Shown one piece after another: positions 33,784-41,632 of a stretch of 64,000 bases of DNA. A program made the translations under genes and the position numbers. Within the stretch, counting starts at the first letter, position 1, and every line of letters starts with the position of its first letter. Source of the stretch: Streptomyces hilarionis (lineage in GTDB: Bacteria > Actinomycetota > Actinomycetes > Streptomycetales > Streptomycetaceae); NCBI RefSeq assembly GCF_024539675.1, contig NZ_JAHHIT010000041.1, positions 45,399 to 109,398 on the forward strand, in the 5' to 3' direction. The notes under the pieces are model-generated. The model was not told the origin of the DNA. It saw nothing but the letters and a program-made list of their open reading frames with translations, and made no database searches.

Positions 33784-34815
33784 GTGAGCGGGACATCTTC
33801 CACACGGAACGCCGAACGCGCAGAAGAAGAGACGAGCCGAGAGAAGGGCGAACGCGGTGCCGAAGGCCAAGCCGACCGCAAGACACGTGTCACGGTCCTG
33901 GTGGCCCTCGCCGCCAACCTGATCATCGCGGCCGCCAAGGCGGTCGGCGGTCTGCTCGCCGGCTCGCCCGCGCTGCTCTCGGAAGCCGCGCACTCCGTGG
34001 CCGACAGCCTGAACGAGGTCTTCCTCCTCGCCGCGCTGCGCCGCAGCCGCCGCCCCGCCGACCGAAAGCACCCCTTCGGCTACGGCAAGGAACGGTTCTT
34101 CTGGTCGCTGCTCGCCGCCGTAGGGATCTTCGTCATGGGCGGCTGCTTCTCCGTTTTCCAGGGCGTCGAGGCCCTGCGGTCGGGCGCGGACGAGACGATG
34201 AGCGGCTACGTGGCCGGCCTCGTCGTGCTCGGCGTCTCCTTCCTGGCGGAGGGCGCCTCGCTGCTGCGGGCGCTGCACCAGGTCCGCGGACAGGGCGGCG
34301 CCTCCGCGGGGCTGCGCGACCCCGCCCTGCGCACGGTCGTCGCCGAGGACGGCACGGCGGTGCTGGGCGTCACCCTGGCCGCGGTCGGCATGGCCCTGCA
34401 CATGGTGACCGGGCAGGTCGTGTGGGAGGCGTCCGCGTCGCTCGCGATCGGCGCGCTGCTCGTCTACGTGGCCTACCGGCTCGGGCGGGAGGCGCGCGAC
34501 CAGCTCATCGGCGAGGCCGCGGACCCGGAGACCGGTGCGCGCATCCGCGCTCTGCTCGACGCCCAGCCCGAGATCGACAGCGTGGAGGCGCTCTTCACGA
34601 TGAAGATGGGCCTGGAATCGGCGCTGGTGGCCGCTCGCATCGACCTGATGCCGGGCCTGGACAGCGAGCGGGTCGAGGACGTCGCCGTCCGCATCAAGCG
34701 CTCGATCGCCGGGGTGGTCCCCGAGGCCGACCAGATCTTCCTCGACGTGACCGACCGCCGCGCGCGCGAGGCGGCGGAAAGCCCCGCCGCGACGGGGGAG
34801 CGCGGCGGGGCCTGA
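33784..34815 (+). CDS. Cation diffusion facilitator (CDF) transporter
   Basis: A 343-residue membrane transporter. It has six transmembrane helices (VTVLVALAANLIIAAAKAVG, SPALLSEAAHSVADSLNEVF, ERFFWSLLAAVGIFVMGGCF, YVAGLVVLGVSFLAEG and two more). The HSVADSLNE signature of helix II carries the metal-binding Asp and His, and helix V has the partner set in VVAEDGTAVLG, where His is replaced by Glu-Asp. A C-terminal ferredoxin-like cytoplasmic domain (LLDAQPEIDSVEALFTM) follows. CDF proteins export Zn, Fe, Mn or Co. The GTG at 33784 is the best start in frame, with 27 charged residues before the first helix. Confidence 0.85.
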   Translation: MSGTSSTRNAERAEEETSREKGERGAEGQADRKTRVTVLVALAANLIIAAAKAVGGLLAGSPALLSEAAHSVADSLNEVFLLAALRRSRRPADRKHPFGYGKERFFWSLLAAVGIFVMGGCFSVFQGVEALRSGADETMSGYVAGLVVLGVSFLAEGASLLRALHQVRGQGGASAGLRDPALRTVVAEDGTAVLGVTLAAVGMALHMVTGQVVWEASASLAIGALLVYVAYRLGREARDQLIGEAADPETGARIRALLDAQPEIDSVEALFTMKMGLESALVAARIDLMPGLDSERVEDVAVRIKRSIAGVVPEADQIFLDVTDRRAREAAESPAATGERGGA

Positions 34816-34913
34816 CATCCGGTTGCCCGGTGCGCGCGCCATCATGCCGACGTCCGCGGAATCTCTTCCACCGGATCCACGGACCGTGGGCCCCGCGAGG
34901 AAACGCCGCCCGT

Positions 34914-34945
34914 GAAAGGCCCTCCGCACCTGCGGGGGGCCTTTC
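34914..34945. terminator. Strong terminator hairpin
   Basis: GAAAGGCCC (34914-34922) pairs perfectly with GGGCCTTTC (34937-34945), and CCGCA with TGCGG forms an inner stem. It lies between the CDF gene (ends 34815) and the convergent deazaflavin reductase gene (ends 34983), so it can end both transcripts. This is the clearest terminator in the window. Confidence 0.8.
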
Positions 34946-34982
34946 CGCGCCCGGGGTCGGCGGCGTGCTGCGCCGCCGCGGA

Positions 34983-35432
34983 TCAGCCGCCCGCGGGCGG
35001 CTCCACGACGAACACCGGGATCTCCCGGTCCGTCTTCTTCTGGTAGTCGGCGTACGGGGGGTAGGCGGCGACGGCGCGCTCCCACCACTGCGCCTTCTCC
35101 TCGCCGGTGACCTCGCGGGCCGTCATGTCCTGCTTGCGCGGGCCGTCCTGGAGCTCCACGTGGGGTTCGGCCTTGACGTTGTGGTACCAGACCGGGTGCT
35201 TCGGCGCGCCGCCCTGCGAGGCGACCAGGGCGTACCGGCCGTCGTGCTCGACCCGCATCAGCGGGGTCTTGCGCAGCTTCCCGCTCTTCGCGCCCCGGGT
35301 GGTCAAGAGGATCACGGGCATTCCCGTGTCGCGCAGCGTCGTCGCCTCGGTGCCGCCGGAGCGTTCGTACTGCTCGACCTGGTCGCGCACCCACTGCTCC
35401 GGGCTGGGCTCGTACTCGCCTTCGAGAGGCAT
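34983..35432 (-). CDS. F420-dependent nitroreductase-family (Ddn-like) protein
   Basis: A 149-residue protein of the deazaflavin (F420)-dependent Ddn/DUF385 family, a split beta-barrel. Family markers are [20 protein letters not shown], the phosphate-binding loop for F420, and [15 protein letters not shown]. In mycobacteria Ddn reduces menaquinone and activates the drug PA-824; Streptomyces homologues are mostly unassigned. The ATG at 35432 follows AAGGGGA. An upstream in-frame ATG at 35459 has no ribosome binding site. Confidence 0.85.
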   Translation of the reverse strand: MPLEGEYEPSPEQWVRDQVEQYERSGGTEATTLRDTGMPVILLTTRGAKSGKLRKTPLMRVEHDGRYALVASQGGAPKHPVWYHNVKAEPHVELQDGPRKQDMTAREVTGEEKAQWWERAVAAYPPYADYQKKTDREIPVFVVEPPAGG

Positions 35433-35459
35433 GGCATCCGTCCCCTTCGTCGTCTTCAT

Positions 35460-35504
35460 CGGTCCCGCGTACGTCGGTCCCGCAAACGTCGGTCCCCCGT
35501 GCGG
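35460..35504. repeat. 15-bp tandem repeat, three units
   Basis: Three head-to-tail units of 15 bases start with CGGTCCC: CGGTCCCGCGTACGT, CGGTCCCGCAAACGT, and a more diverged third. They lie just upstream of the Ddn-like gene. On the minus strand they would read as GPTxA repeats, but no start with a ribosome binding site supports translation. The rest of the 35433-35703 gap holds no supported gene. Confidence 0.6.
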
Positions 35505-35703
35505 CCGCCCGTGTGCGGCTCGCGCCTGCGGCGGTCCGCCGCGCGTCGGCCGGGCGCCGCACGCGTGTCGTGCTTCAACACCGGTACCCGCCCGTTTCAT
35601 CCGTACGGGGCCGTCCCGGGCGTGTCTCGCAGATCTTGCCGGGGACCGCGGGGGCCGCCGCTCGGCATCGCGGCGCCGGGCGACCCGACCCGAGCGAACG
35701 GCT

Positions 35704-36327
35704 CTAGGCGACCATCCGCACCGCGAGCGCCGTCATCACCGCGCTCGACACGAGCGCCGTGGCCAGCCGGCCGCGGTGGCCGGTCAGGGCGCGGCCCAGC
35801 AGCGCGCCGCCCGTGGCGAGCAGCACCTGCCAGCTCGCCGACGCGGCGAACGCCGCCAGCACGAACACGCCCTGCTGCACGGGGCGTACGGCGTCGTCGG
35901 CGCCGTCGCCCAGGACGAGCGCGGCGAAGTAGATCACGGTCGTCGGGTTGAGGAGTGTGACGCCGAGGAGACCGAGGAAGGCCCGGGCCGGGCTCGGCGG
36001 GGGCGGGTCGGAGCGGGTGCTCAGCCGGTGCGCCCGGTACTGGCGCAGCGCCGTCGCCGCGCCCCGGACCGCCAGTACGAGCAGCACCACGGCCGAGGCC
36101 CAGCGCAGGGGCGTCAGCACCGGCCGCAGCGCGGCGGCGACGGCCGCCCCGCCGACCGTGGCGAGCAGGGCGTACAGCCCGTCGGCGGTGGCGACGCCGA
36201 GCGCGGCGCACACACCGGTGCGCAGGGAGGTGCGGGCGGTGAGGGAGACGAGGTAGGTCGCGACCGCGCCGACGGGCACGGCGATGCCGTATCCCGCGAC
36301 CAGGCCCGCGACGAGCGCGGCCGTCAC
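35704..36327 (-). CDS. LysE-family exporter
   Basis: A 207-residue membrane protein with about six helices. The LysE/RhtB family N-terminus is [20 protein letters not shown], followed by [20 protein letters not shown]. The family also shows a Pro-Thr motif in [13 protein letters not shown], present here. Members export amino acids such as lysine, threonine or homoserine lactones; the substrate is not evident. The GTG at 36327 is chosen from the typical family N-terminus, although no ribosome binding site is visible. Confidence 0.8.
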   Translation of the reverse strand: MTAALVAGLVAGYGIAVPVGAVATYLVSLTARTSLRTGVCAALGVATADGLYALLATVGGAAVAAALRPVLTPLRWASAVVLLVLAVRGAATALRQYRAHRLSTRSDPPPPSPARAFLGLLGVTLLNPTTVIYFAALVLGDGADDAVRPVQQGVFVLAAFAASASWQVLLATGGALLGRALTGHRGRLATALVSSAVMTALAVRMVA

Positions 36328-36598
36328 GAGGCCGCGGTGCCGCGCCTCCGGGGGGCGCCGGGCTGCTGCTGGACCGTGGCCGGGGAGACGGCGGCGGACG
36401 TCGGCAGCGGCAGGTACGAGTCGAAGGACATGGCCGGATGGTGCGGGTGACGGCCACCGCGGGGCAACTGTTTTTCCCCAGGAGGCGCCCGCGCGGCTCC
36501 CACCACTGCCTGGTCCGCCGCACGCACGGCACACCGGAGCGAACGATTTCGGCCGTATCGCCCCATTCGTCGATCTGGCCGAACTCCGCGTCGTCTTA

Positions 36599-36617
36599 TA
36601 GGTGCCCGGGGCATCTA
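36599..36617. promoter_or_regulatory. 19-bp near-perfect palindrome upstream of CYP105-like gene
   Basis: TAGGTGCCCGGGGCATCTA is symmetric around its centre, with one G/T imperfection at each end of the inner arms. It lies 42-60 bases upstream of the P450 ATG, adjacent to a TTATAG -10-like element. A repressor such as a TetR or LacI dimer could bind here. No regulator gene is adjacent. The rest of the 331-base gap 36328-36658 shows no gene. Confidence 0.5.
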
Positions 36618-36658
36618 ATGAAGATCGGCAGGACGCACCCCTCCTCTGCGAGGTCACC

Positions 36659-37993
36659 ATGACGGACACCAGGATCACGACGGACACCCAGGTCACGACA
36701 GGCGCGCACTGCGCCGCGGACGCCCAGGCCACCGAGGCCGCCACGGACGGCCGGATCACCACGCCCGCCCAGGTCACCACCGACGCCCGGAGCGCCACGG
36801 GGGAGCCGGGGCCGGTGGCCTTCCCCCAGGACCGCACCTGCCCCTACCGGCCCCCGGCCGCCTACGACCCCCTGCGCGCCTCCCGTCCGCTCGCGCGCGT
36901 CACGCTCTACGACGGCACCACCGCCTGGCTGGTCACCGGTCACGAGGCGGCCCGCGCCCTGCTCTCCGACTCCCGGCTGTCGACCGACCGCACCCGCCCC
37001 GGCTACCCGGCGACGTCGCCCCGGCTGCGGGCCCTGCCGGACCGCAAGGCCGCGCTGCTCAACGTGGACGATCCCGAGCACCACGCCCAGCGCCGGCTGG
37101 TGCTGGCGAACTTCACCCTCAAGCGCGCCACGGCGATGCGTCCGGCCATCCAGCGCGTCGTCGACGAGCGGATCGACGCGATGCTCGCCCAGGGGCCGCC
37201 CGCGGAACTGGTGAGCGCCTTCGCGCTGCCCGTGCCGTCCACCGTGATCTGCGAGCTGCTCGGCGTCCCGTACGCCGACCACGAGTTCTTCGAGGAGCAG
37301 TCGCGGCGTCTGCTGCGCAGCCGGGTCCAGCAGGAGGTGCGCGACGCGCGCGACCGGCTCGACGGCTACCTCGGCGCGCTGATCGACCGCAAGCTCGAGC
37401 ACCCGTCCGGCGACGGCGTCCTCGACGTCCTGGTCGACCGGCAGGTGCGCGAGGGGACGGTGGACCGCCGGGAAGCCGTCGGGCTGGCCACGATCCTGCT
37501 GGTCGCCGGGCACGAGACGACCGCCAACATGATCTCCCTCGGCGTCTACACCCTGCTGCGGCACCCCGAGCGGCTGGCCGAGCTGCGGGCCGACCCGACG
37601 CTGCTCCCGGCGGCCGTCGAGGAGCTGATGCGGATGCTGTCCATCGCGGACGGACTGCTGCGGCAGGCCACCGAGGACATCGAGGTCGCCGGGACGACGA
37701 TCCGGGCCGGTGAGGGCGTGGTCTTCGCGACCTCCGTCATCAACCGCGACGAGAGCGCCTTCCCCGAGCCCGACGCCCTCGACTGGAGCCGCTCCGCCCG
37801 CCATCACGTGGCCTTCGGCTTCGGCGTCCACCAGTGTCTGGGCCAGAACCTGGCACGCGCCGAACTGGAGATCGCCCTGGGGACGCTCCTCGCGCGACTG
37901 CCCGGGCTGCGCCTGGCCGTCCCGGCCGAGGAGGCGCGCTTCAAGCCCGGCGACACGATCCAGGGGATGCTGGAACTCCCCGTGACCTGGTGA
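36659..37993 (+). CDS. Cytochrome P450 (CYP105-like)
   Basis: A 444-residue class I bacterial P450. It has a Thr/Ala-rich N-terminal extension of about 55 residues, then a normal catalytic core: the I-helix LLVAGHETTANM, the ExxR motif in EELMRMLS, and the heme loop FGFGVHQCLGQNLAR with the Cys ligand. Similarity in these motifs is to the CYP105 family of Streptomyces, which hydroxylates xenobiotics and secondary metabolites. The [3Fe-4S] ferredoxin 12 bases downstream is its evident electron donor, a standard CYP105 pairing. GAGG lies before the ATG. Confidence 0.9.
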   Translation: MTDTRITTDTQVTTGAHCAADAQATEAATDGRITTPAQVTTDARSATGEPGPVAFPQDRTCPYRPPAAYDPLRASRPLARVTLYDGTTAWLVTGHEAARALLSDSRLSTDRTRPGYPATSPRLRALPDRKAALLNVDDPEHHAQRRLVLANFTLKRATAMRPAIQRVVDERIDAMLAQGPPAELVSAFALPVPSTVICELLGVPYADHEFFEEQSRRLLRSRVQQEVRDARDRLDGYLGALIDRKLEHPSGDGVLDVLVDRQVREGTVDRREAVGLATILLVAGHETTANMISLGVYTLLRHPERLAELRADPTLLPAAVEELMRMLSIADGLLRQATEDIEVAGTTIRAGEGVVFATSVINRDESAFPEPDALDWSRSARHHVAFGFGVHQCLGQNLARAELEIALGTLLARLPGLRLAVPAEEARFKPGDTIQGMLELPVTW

Positions 37994-38005
37994 GGGACCA
38001 CCCCC

Positions 38006-38206
38006 ATGGACATCCACATCGACACGGACGTCTGCATCGGCGCGGGGCAGTGCGCCCTGGCCGCCCCGGGCGTCTTCACCCAGGACGACGACGGCTTCAG
38101 CACCCTGCTTCCGGGCCGGGAGGGAGCCGGGCGCGACCCGATGCTCCGGGAGGCCGTGCGGGCCTGCCCGGTCGGCGCGATCAGACTGTCCGACCCGCCG
38201 CACTGA
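38006..38206 (+). CDS. [3Fe-4S]-type ferredoxin
   Basis: A 66-residue ferredoxin with cluster ligands in CIGAGQC and CPVGAI. The residue that would be the second Cys of a 4Fe-4S cluster is Ala, which fits a [3Fe-4S] cluster as in SoyB-type ferredoxins. It sits 12 bases after the P450 gene and is in the same operon; it passes electrons from a ferredoxin reductase, encoded elsewhere, to that P450. Confidence 0.9.
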   Translation: MDIHIDTDVCIGAGQCALAAPGVFTQDDDGFSTLLPGREGAGRDPMLREAVRACPVGAIRLSDPPH

Positions 38207-38439
38207 TGCCGCAGGGCCGTCCACCGGCCGGCGGCAACCGCGCCGCCTCGCGGGGCCTCGCCGCAGGGGGCCGCGTACCCCGGCGGTCACCGCCGCGCCC
38301 CCGGGCGGGCCGGCTCGTGTCGGCCGGCGGAGCGGTCGCGCGGTCCCGGAAGGCCAGGGCAGCGCACGCGGACGCGCCGCCGCGGCGTGGCCACGCGGTC
38401 CGTCCCGAGCGCGGACACGGCGTGTTCCTCGCGCTTCAG

Positions 38440-38445
38440 TAGGGT
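38440..38445 (+). promoter_or_regulatory. -10 box of a leaderless promoter
   Basis: TAGGGT ends 6 bases before the GTG at 38452; there is no ribosome binding site. The upstream gap 38207-38439 holds no gene I can support. Confidence 0.4.
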
Positions 38446-38451
38446 GCGCGG

Positions 38452-39042
38452 GTGACCCCACAGGACGAACAGCAGCCGTTCCTCTACCTCGTCGTCTGCG
38501 CCGCGGGCGTCGCCTCGGGCGTCGGCGAACTGATCACGGCCGCGCACCGGCGGCAGTGGCGGGTCGGCGTCATCGCCACGCCGCCCGCCGTGAACGGCTT
38601 CTTCGACGTCGCCGCGGTGGAGGCGCAGACCGGTCGCCCGATCCGCTCCGCCTGGCGGCGGCCGGGCGATCCGCGGCCGTTCCCGGACCCCGACGCGGTT
38701 CTCGTGGCCCCGGCCACCTTCAACACCGTCAACAAGTGGGCGGCGGGCGTGGCCGACACGCTCGCGCTGGGCACCCTGTGCGAGGTCGTCGGGCTCGGCG
38801 TCCCCGTCGGCGTCCTGCCCTGCGTCAACGAGACCCTCGCCCGTCATCCCGCGTACCGGGACAGCCTGACGCGGCTGGGCGCGATGGGCGTGCGGTTCGC
38901 GGCGGCCCACGACGCGGCCGGGGGAGAGGGGTTCGGATGGGAGCGGGCGCTGGACCTGCTCGACCGGCCCGGGGCGGTGGCGGACCCGCTCGGCGCCGAC
39001 CGGTCCGGGGCCGGCCGGTCCGGGGCCGGGGGAGGCCGGTGA
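38452..39042 (+). CDS. Flavoprotein (PPC-decarboxylase-like fold)
   Basis: A 196-residue protein of the flavoprotein family that includes phosphopantothenoylcysteine decarboxylase and lantibiotic EpiD. FMN-binding segments are YLVVCAAGVASG near the N-terminus, VLVAPATFNTVNKWAAGVAD in the middle, and GVLPCVNETLARHPAYRDSL. It lacks the partner domain of CoaBC, so it is not the housekeeping coenzyme A enzyme. The C-terminus ends in a Gly/Ser/Arg repeat (RSGAGRSGAGG). Substrate unknown; the GTG start appears leaderless. Confidence 0.75.
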   Translation: MTPQDEQQPFLYLVVCAAGVASGVGELITAAHRRQWRVGVIATPPAVNGFFDVAAVEAQTGRPIRSAWRRPGDPRPFPDPDAVLVAPATFNTVNKWAAGVADTLALGTLCEVVGLGVPVGVLPCVNETLARHPAYRDSLTRLGAMGVRFAAAHDAAGGEGFGWERALDLLDRPGAVADPLGADRSGAGRSGAGGGR

Positions 39043-39225
39043 GCCGGGCCCGCTGCGCGAGGTCCTGACGCGGACGGCGAACCACCGCTGCGACGCGTCG
39101 CGGAAAAAGGCGCCGCGGGGGACGTCCCGGACGGAATGCGCCGGGCGATTTCGCGTCCGAAAGCACTGTCGAAAGCGGGCCAAAGGGGCGTCGAAACCGT
39201 GACCGCCCCACGTCGGGATCGCGTA

Positions 39226-39240
39226 TTGACGTTTCGTCAA
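39226..39240. promoter_or_regulatory. TTGACG-3-CGTCAA palindrome
   Basis: A perfect 6+6 inverted repeat lies in the 475-base region (39043-39517) before the sigma-like/ricin gene. TTGACG can also serve as a -35 element. This long gap contains no supported gene and is unusually AT-rich for the window, consistent with a complex promoter. Confidence 0.35.
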
Positions 39241-39463
39241 GAACTCGGGGCCGGTGGGGAATGCGGGAAACCGCGCGATCTCTTGTTCCTCCTGGTCCGG
39301 CTGTGCGAAGGTGTGCCGTGTCGGCGCACGGACAACGTTTTCTGGACCGTGCGCGCGAGACGCCTCCCGTCCACACCCCCCACGCTCCAAAAGAGCCGTC
39401 CCCCCACGGACGTTCGCAGGCGTCGAACCCTGTGCGAGCCGATCCCGCTTCCCCGGCGAGATC

Positions 39464-39499
39464 GCATACCCGATGGTATGGACTTTATGCCGCATACCC
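39464..39499. promoter_or_regulatory. CATACC-4-GGTATG palindrome and repeated GCATACCC
   Basis: CATACC (39465-39470) and GGTATG (39475-39480) form a perfect palindrome. The octamer GCATACCC occurs at 39464-39471 and again at 39492-39499, ending 10 bases before GGAAGGA. The two sites lie 20-55 bases upstream of the GTG start at 39518, so they could bind a regulator close to the transcription start. Confidence 0.4.
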
Positions 39500-39517
39500 C
39501 CGGAAGGAATGCAGACC

Positions 39518-41605
39518 GTGAATGACGCAGGCCTGTCGAATTCCCCTTCGGCGCGCCGCTTCGACGCGACGGACGAACAACTGAGCGCGGAGCTGAAGAA
39601 GTGGACGGGGGCGTCACCCGCGCTGCATCCCGTCGGTGAGCTGCTCGACCGGCACTGGGAGGCGGCCTTCGCCTACGCACGGCTGTGCACCGACGGCGAA
39701 CGCGCCGCCGGCATGCTCACCACGGCCGCCTTCACCCGGCTGTTCGGCGAGACCCTGCGGCAGAACGGCCCGACGGCCGCCTGGCGTCCGCACCTGCTGG
39801 TCACCGTGCGCCGTGTCGCCGCCGAGTGGGACGCCGACGGCCGCCGCGACCTGCTGCACCCCGCGCTGCGCTCCCGGGCCGAGGCCGGCCGTGCCGCCGA
39901 GGGCCTCGGCGGCGACGGCGCGGCCGCCGTCATGCTGCCGCCCGTGCACCGGCGCATGCTGTCCCGGGCGTTCCAGCGCCTGCCCGAGGCCGCCCGCTGC
40001 CTGCTGTGGCACGTCGAGGTCGAAGCCGAACCCCTGGCGGTGCCGGGCGGCCTGCTGGGCATGGAGGAGGACGGCGCCCGCGTCGAACTGCGCCGGGCCC
40101 ACGAGCGGCTGCGCGAGGAGTGCCTCCAGGTGCACCGCGAACTCGCCACCGAGGACGAGTGCCACCGCTACCACCGTCTGCTCGACGTCACCTGCCGCCG
40201 CGGCGGCGCCGACCTCGACCCCGACCTGCGCGCCCACCTCGAACGCTGCCGCCACTGCGCCCACACCGCCGACCAGCTCAGACAGTTCGAGGGACTGCTC
40301 GGCGCCGCCCTGGCCGAGGGGATCCTGGGCTGGGCGGCCGCCGCCTACGTCGAGGTCAGGATGGCCGGTGACGCGTGGACCGCCGGCCCGGCCGAGCCGC
40401 CCCGGGGATACGCCGGCGAGGCCTTCGGCGACGCGGACCCCGGTGCACCCGCGCCGGCGCCCGCGTCCCCGGCCTCCGCCGCGGGGCCGACGGGTGCGGA
40501 CCGCCGTGCCGGATCGCGGGCGGCCGCGCTGTCCCGGATCGGGGCGCGGGCCGCGGGACTCGTCGGCAGGCCCGGCGACCCGGCCGACGCCGGTTCCGGC
40601 CCGGGCAGGAGCCGCTCCGCCCAGAAGGCGGCCCGCCGCGCCCGCCGCCGCAACCTGGCCGCGGCCGTGCTGACGGTGAGCGGGATCGTCGTCCTGCCGC
40701 TCGTGGTGTGGGCCGCTCTCGGCTCCGGGGAGGACACCGCCTCGGTCGCGGACAACGAGGCGGCGAAGGCGCCGGCCACGGAGACCGACACGGCCACCGC
40801 CGGCCCCTCGTGGACGGGCGCCGGAGACGACGCCCAGGGCGCGATGCGCGGCCGGCTGCACAACGCCGCCTCCGGGCTGTGCATAGGGATCGCCGGGGGC
40901 AGGCCCGCCGACGGCGCGGAGGCGGAACTCGCCGCCTGCTCCTCGGCGCCCGGCCAGCAGTGGTCGTACGAACCGGACGGGCTGCTGCGCAGCGCCGCCG
41001 ACGCCGGCCTGTGCCTGGACTCGCGCCTCGGCTACTCGGTCCGGCTGGGCCCGTGCGCCGGCACCGGGCAACCCGAGCCCGAGAACGTGCGCTACGACTT
41101 CACCCTGCAAGGCACGCTCGTGCCGCGCTCGGGACAGAACCTGGCGCTGGCGCCGGCCGCCACCGACGGCTCGGGCGCCCTCGTGCTGAAGAACCGGGTG
41201 GACAGCGCCGCGCAGCACTGGGTGATCGACACCTCGAAGCCCGACCCGCAGATGCAGTTCGTCAACTGGGGCGCCGACAGCACCGCCTCCGGGACCCCGT
41301 CCCCGAAGGCCACTCCCAAGGCCGCCAAGTCGTCCGTGCCGGACCCGGCCGGGGGCTCCGGCCCCACCGCCGCCCCGACGACCACCGCGGCGCCCGGGTC
41401 CCGCCCCGGCTCGAACGACGCGTCCTGTTCGCCCGCCCAGCCGTCCTCCTGCGGGTGGGGCGGCGGGCACGGCGGCTACGGAGGCGGCGGGTACGGAGAT
41501 GGCGGTCACGGGTACGGCGGATACGACGGCCATGGGTACGGCGGCTACGGGTACGGGGGCTCCCACGGGTACGGCGGATACGGCTCGGACGGCCGGCGGA
41601 ACTGA
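39518..41605 (+). CDS. Sigma-like, zinc-finger, ricin-lectin membrane protein
   Basis: A 695-residue mosaic protein. Residues about 35-215 resemble the fold of ECF sigma factors (region 2-like HWEAAFAYARLCTDGERAAG, region 4-like RMLSRAFQRLPEAARCLLWH). Residues 225-265 hold an anti-sigma-type zinc motif (HLERCRHCAH). One transmembrane helix (LAAAVLTVSGIVVLPLVVWA) follows near residue 390. Beyond it is a ricin B-type beta-trefoil lectin domain with QQW and QHW motifs, then a Pro/Thr/Ser linker and a Gly-Tyr repeat tail (GYGGYGYGGSHGYGGYG). The layout suggests an outside sugar sensor linked to a cytoplasmic domain. The GTG at 39518 is chosen by GGAAGGA spacing. Confidence 0.8.
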   Translation: MNDAGLSNSPSARRFDATDEQLSAELKKWTGASPALHPVGELLDRHWEAAFAYARLCTDGERAAGMLTTAAFTRLFGETLRQNGPTAAWRPHLLVTVRRVAAEWDADGRRDLLHPALRSRAEAGRAAEGLGGDGAAAVMLPPVHRRMLSRAFQRLPEAARCLLWHVEVEAEPLAVPGGLLGMEEDGARVELRRAHERLREECLQVHRELATEDECHRYHRLLDVTCRRGGADLDPDLRAHLERCRHCAHTADQLRQFEGLLGAALAEGILGWAAAAYVEVRMAGDAWTAGPAEPPRGYAGEAFGDADPGAPAPAPASPASAAGPTGADRRAGSRAAALSRIGARAAGLVGRPGDPADAGSGPGRSRSAQKAARRARRRNLAAAVLTVSGIVVLPLVVWAALGSGEDTASVADNEAAKAPATETDTATAGPSWTGAGDDAQGAMRGRLHNAASGLCIGIAGGRPADGAEAELAACSSAPGQQWSYEPDGLLRSAADAGLCLDSRLGYSVRLGPCAGTGQPEPENVRYDFTLQGTLVPRSGQNLALAPAATDGSGALVLKNRVDSAAQHWVIDTSKPDPQMQFVNWGADSTASGTPSPKATPKAAKSSVPDPAGGSGPTAAPTTTAAPGSRPGSNDASCSPAQPSSCGWGGGHGGYGGGGYGDGGHGYGGYDGHGYGGYGYGGSHGYGGYGSDGRRN

Positions 41606-41632
41606 CGTCCGCCGCGGCGGACGTCGCGCCGG

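Noticed and set aside
34983..35600. A longer start for the Ddn-like protein with GPTxA repeats
   Set aside because: The extra N-terminus is low-complexity and repeat-derived, has no ribosome binding site, and the family starts near 35432.
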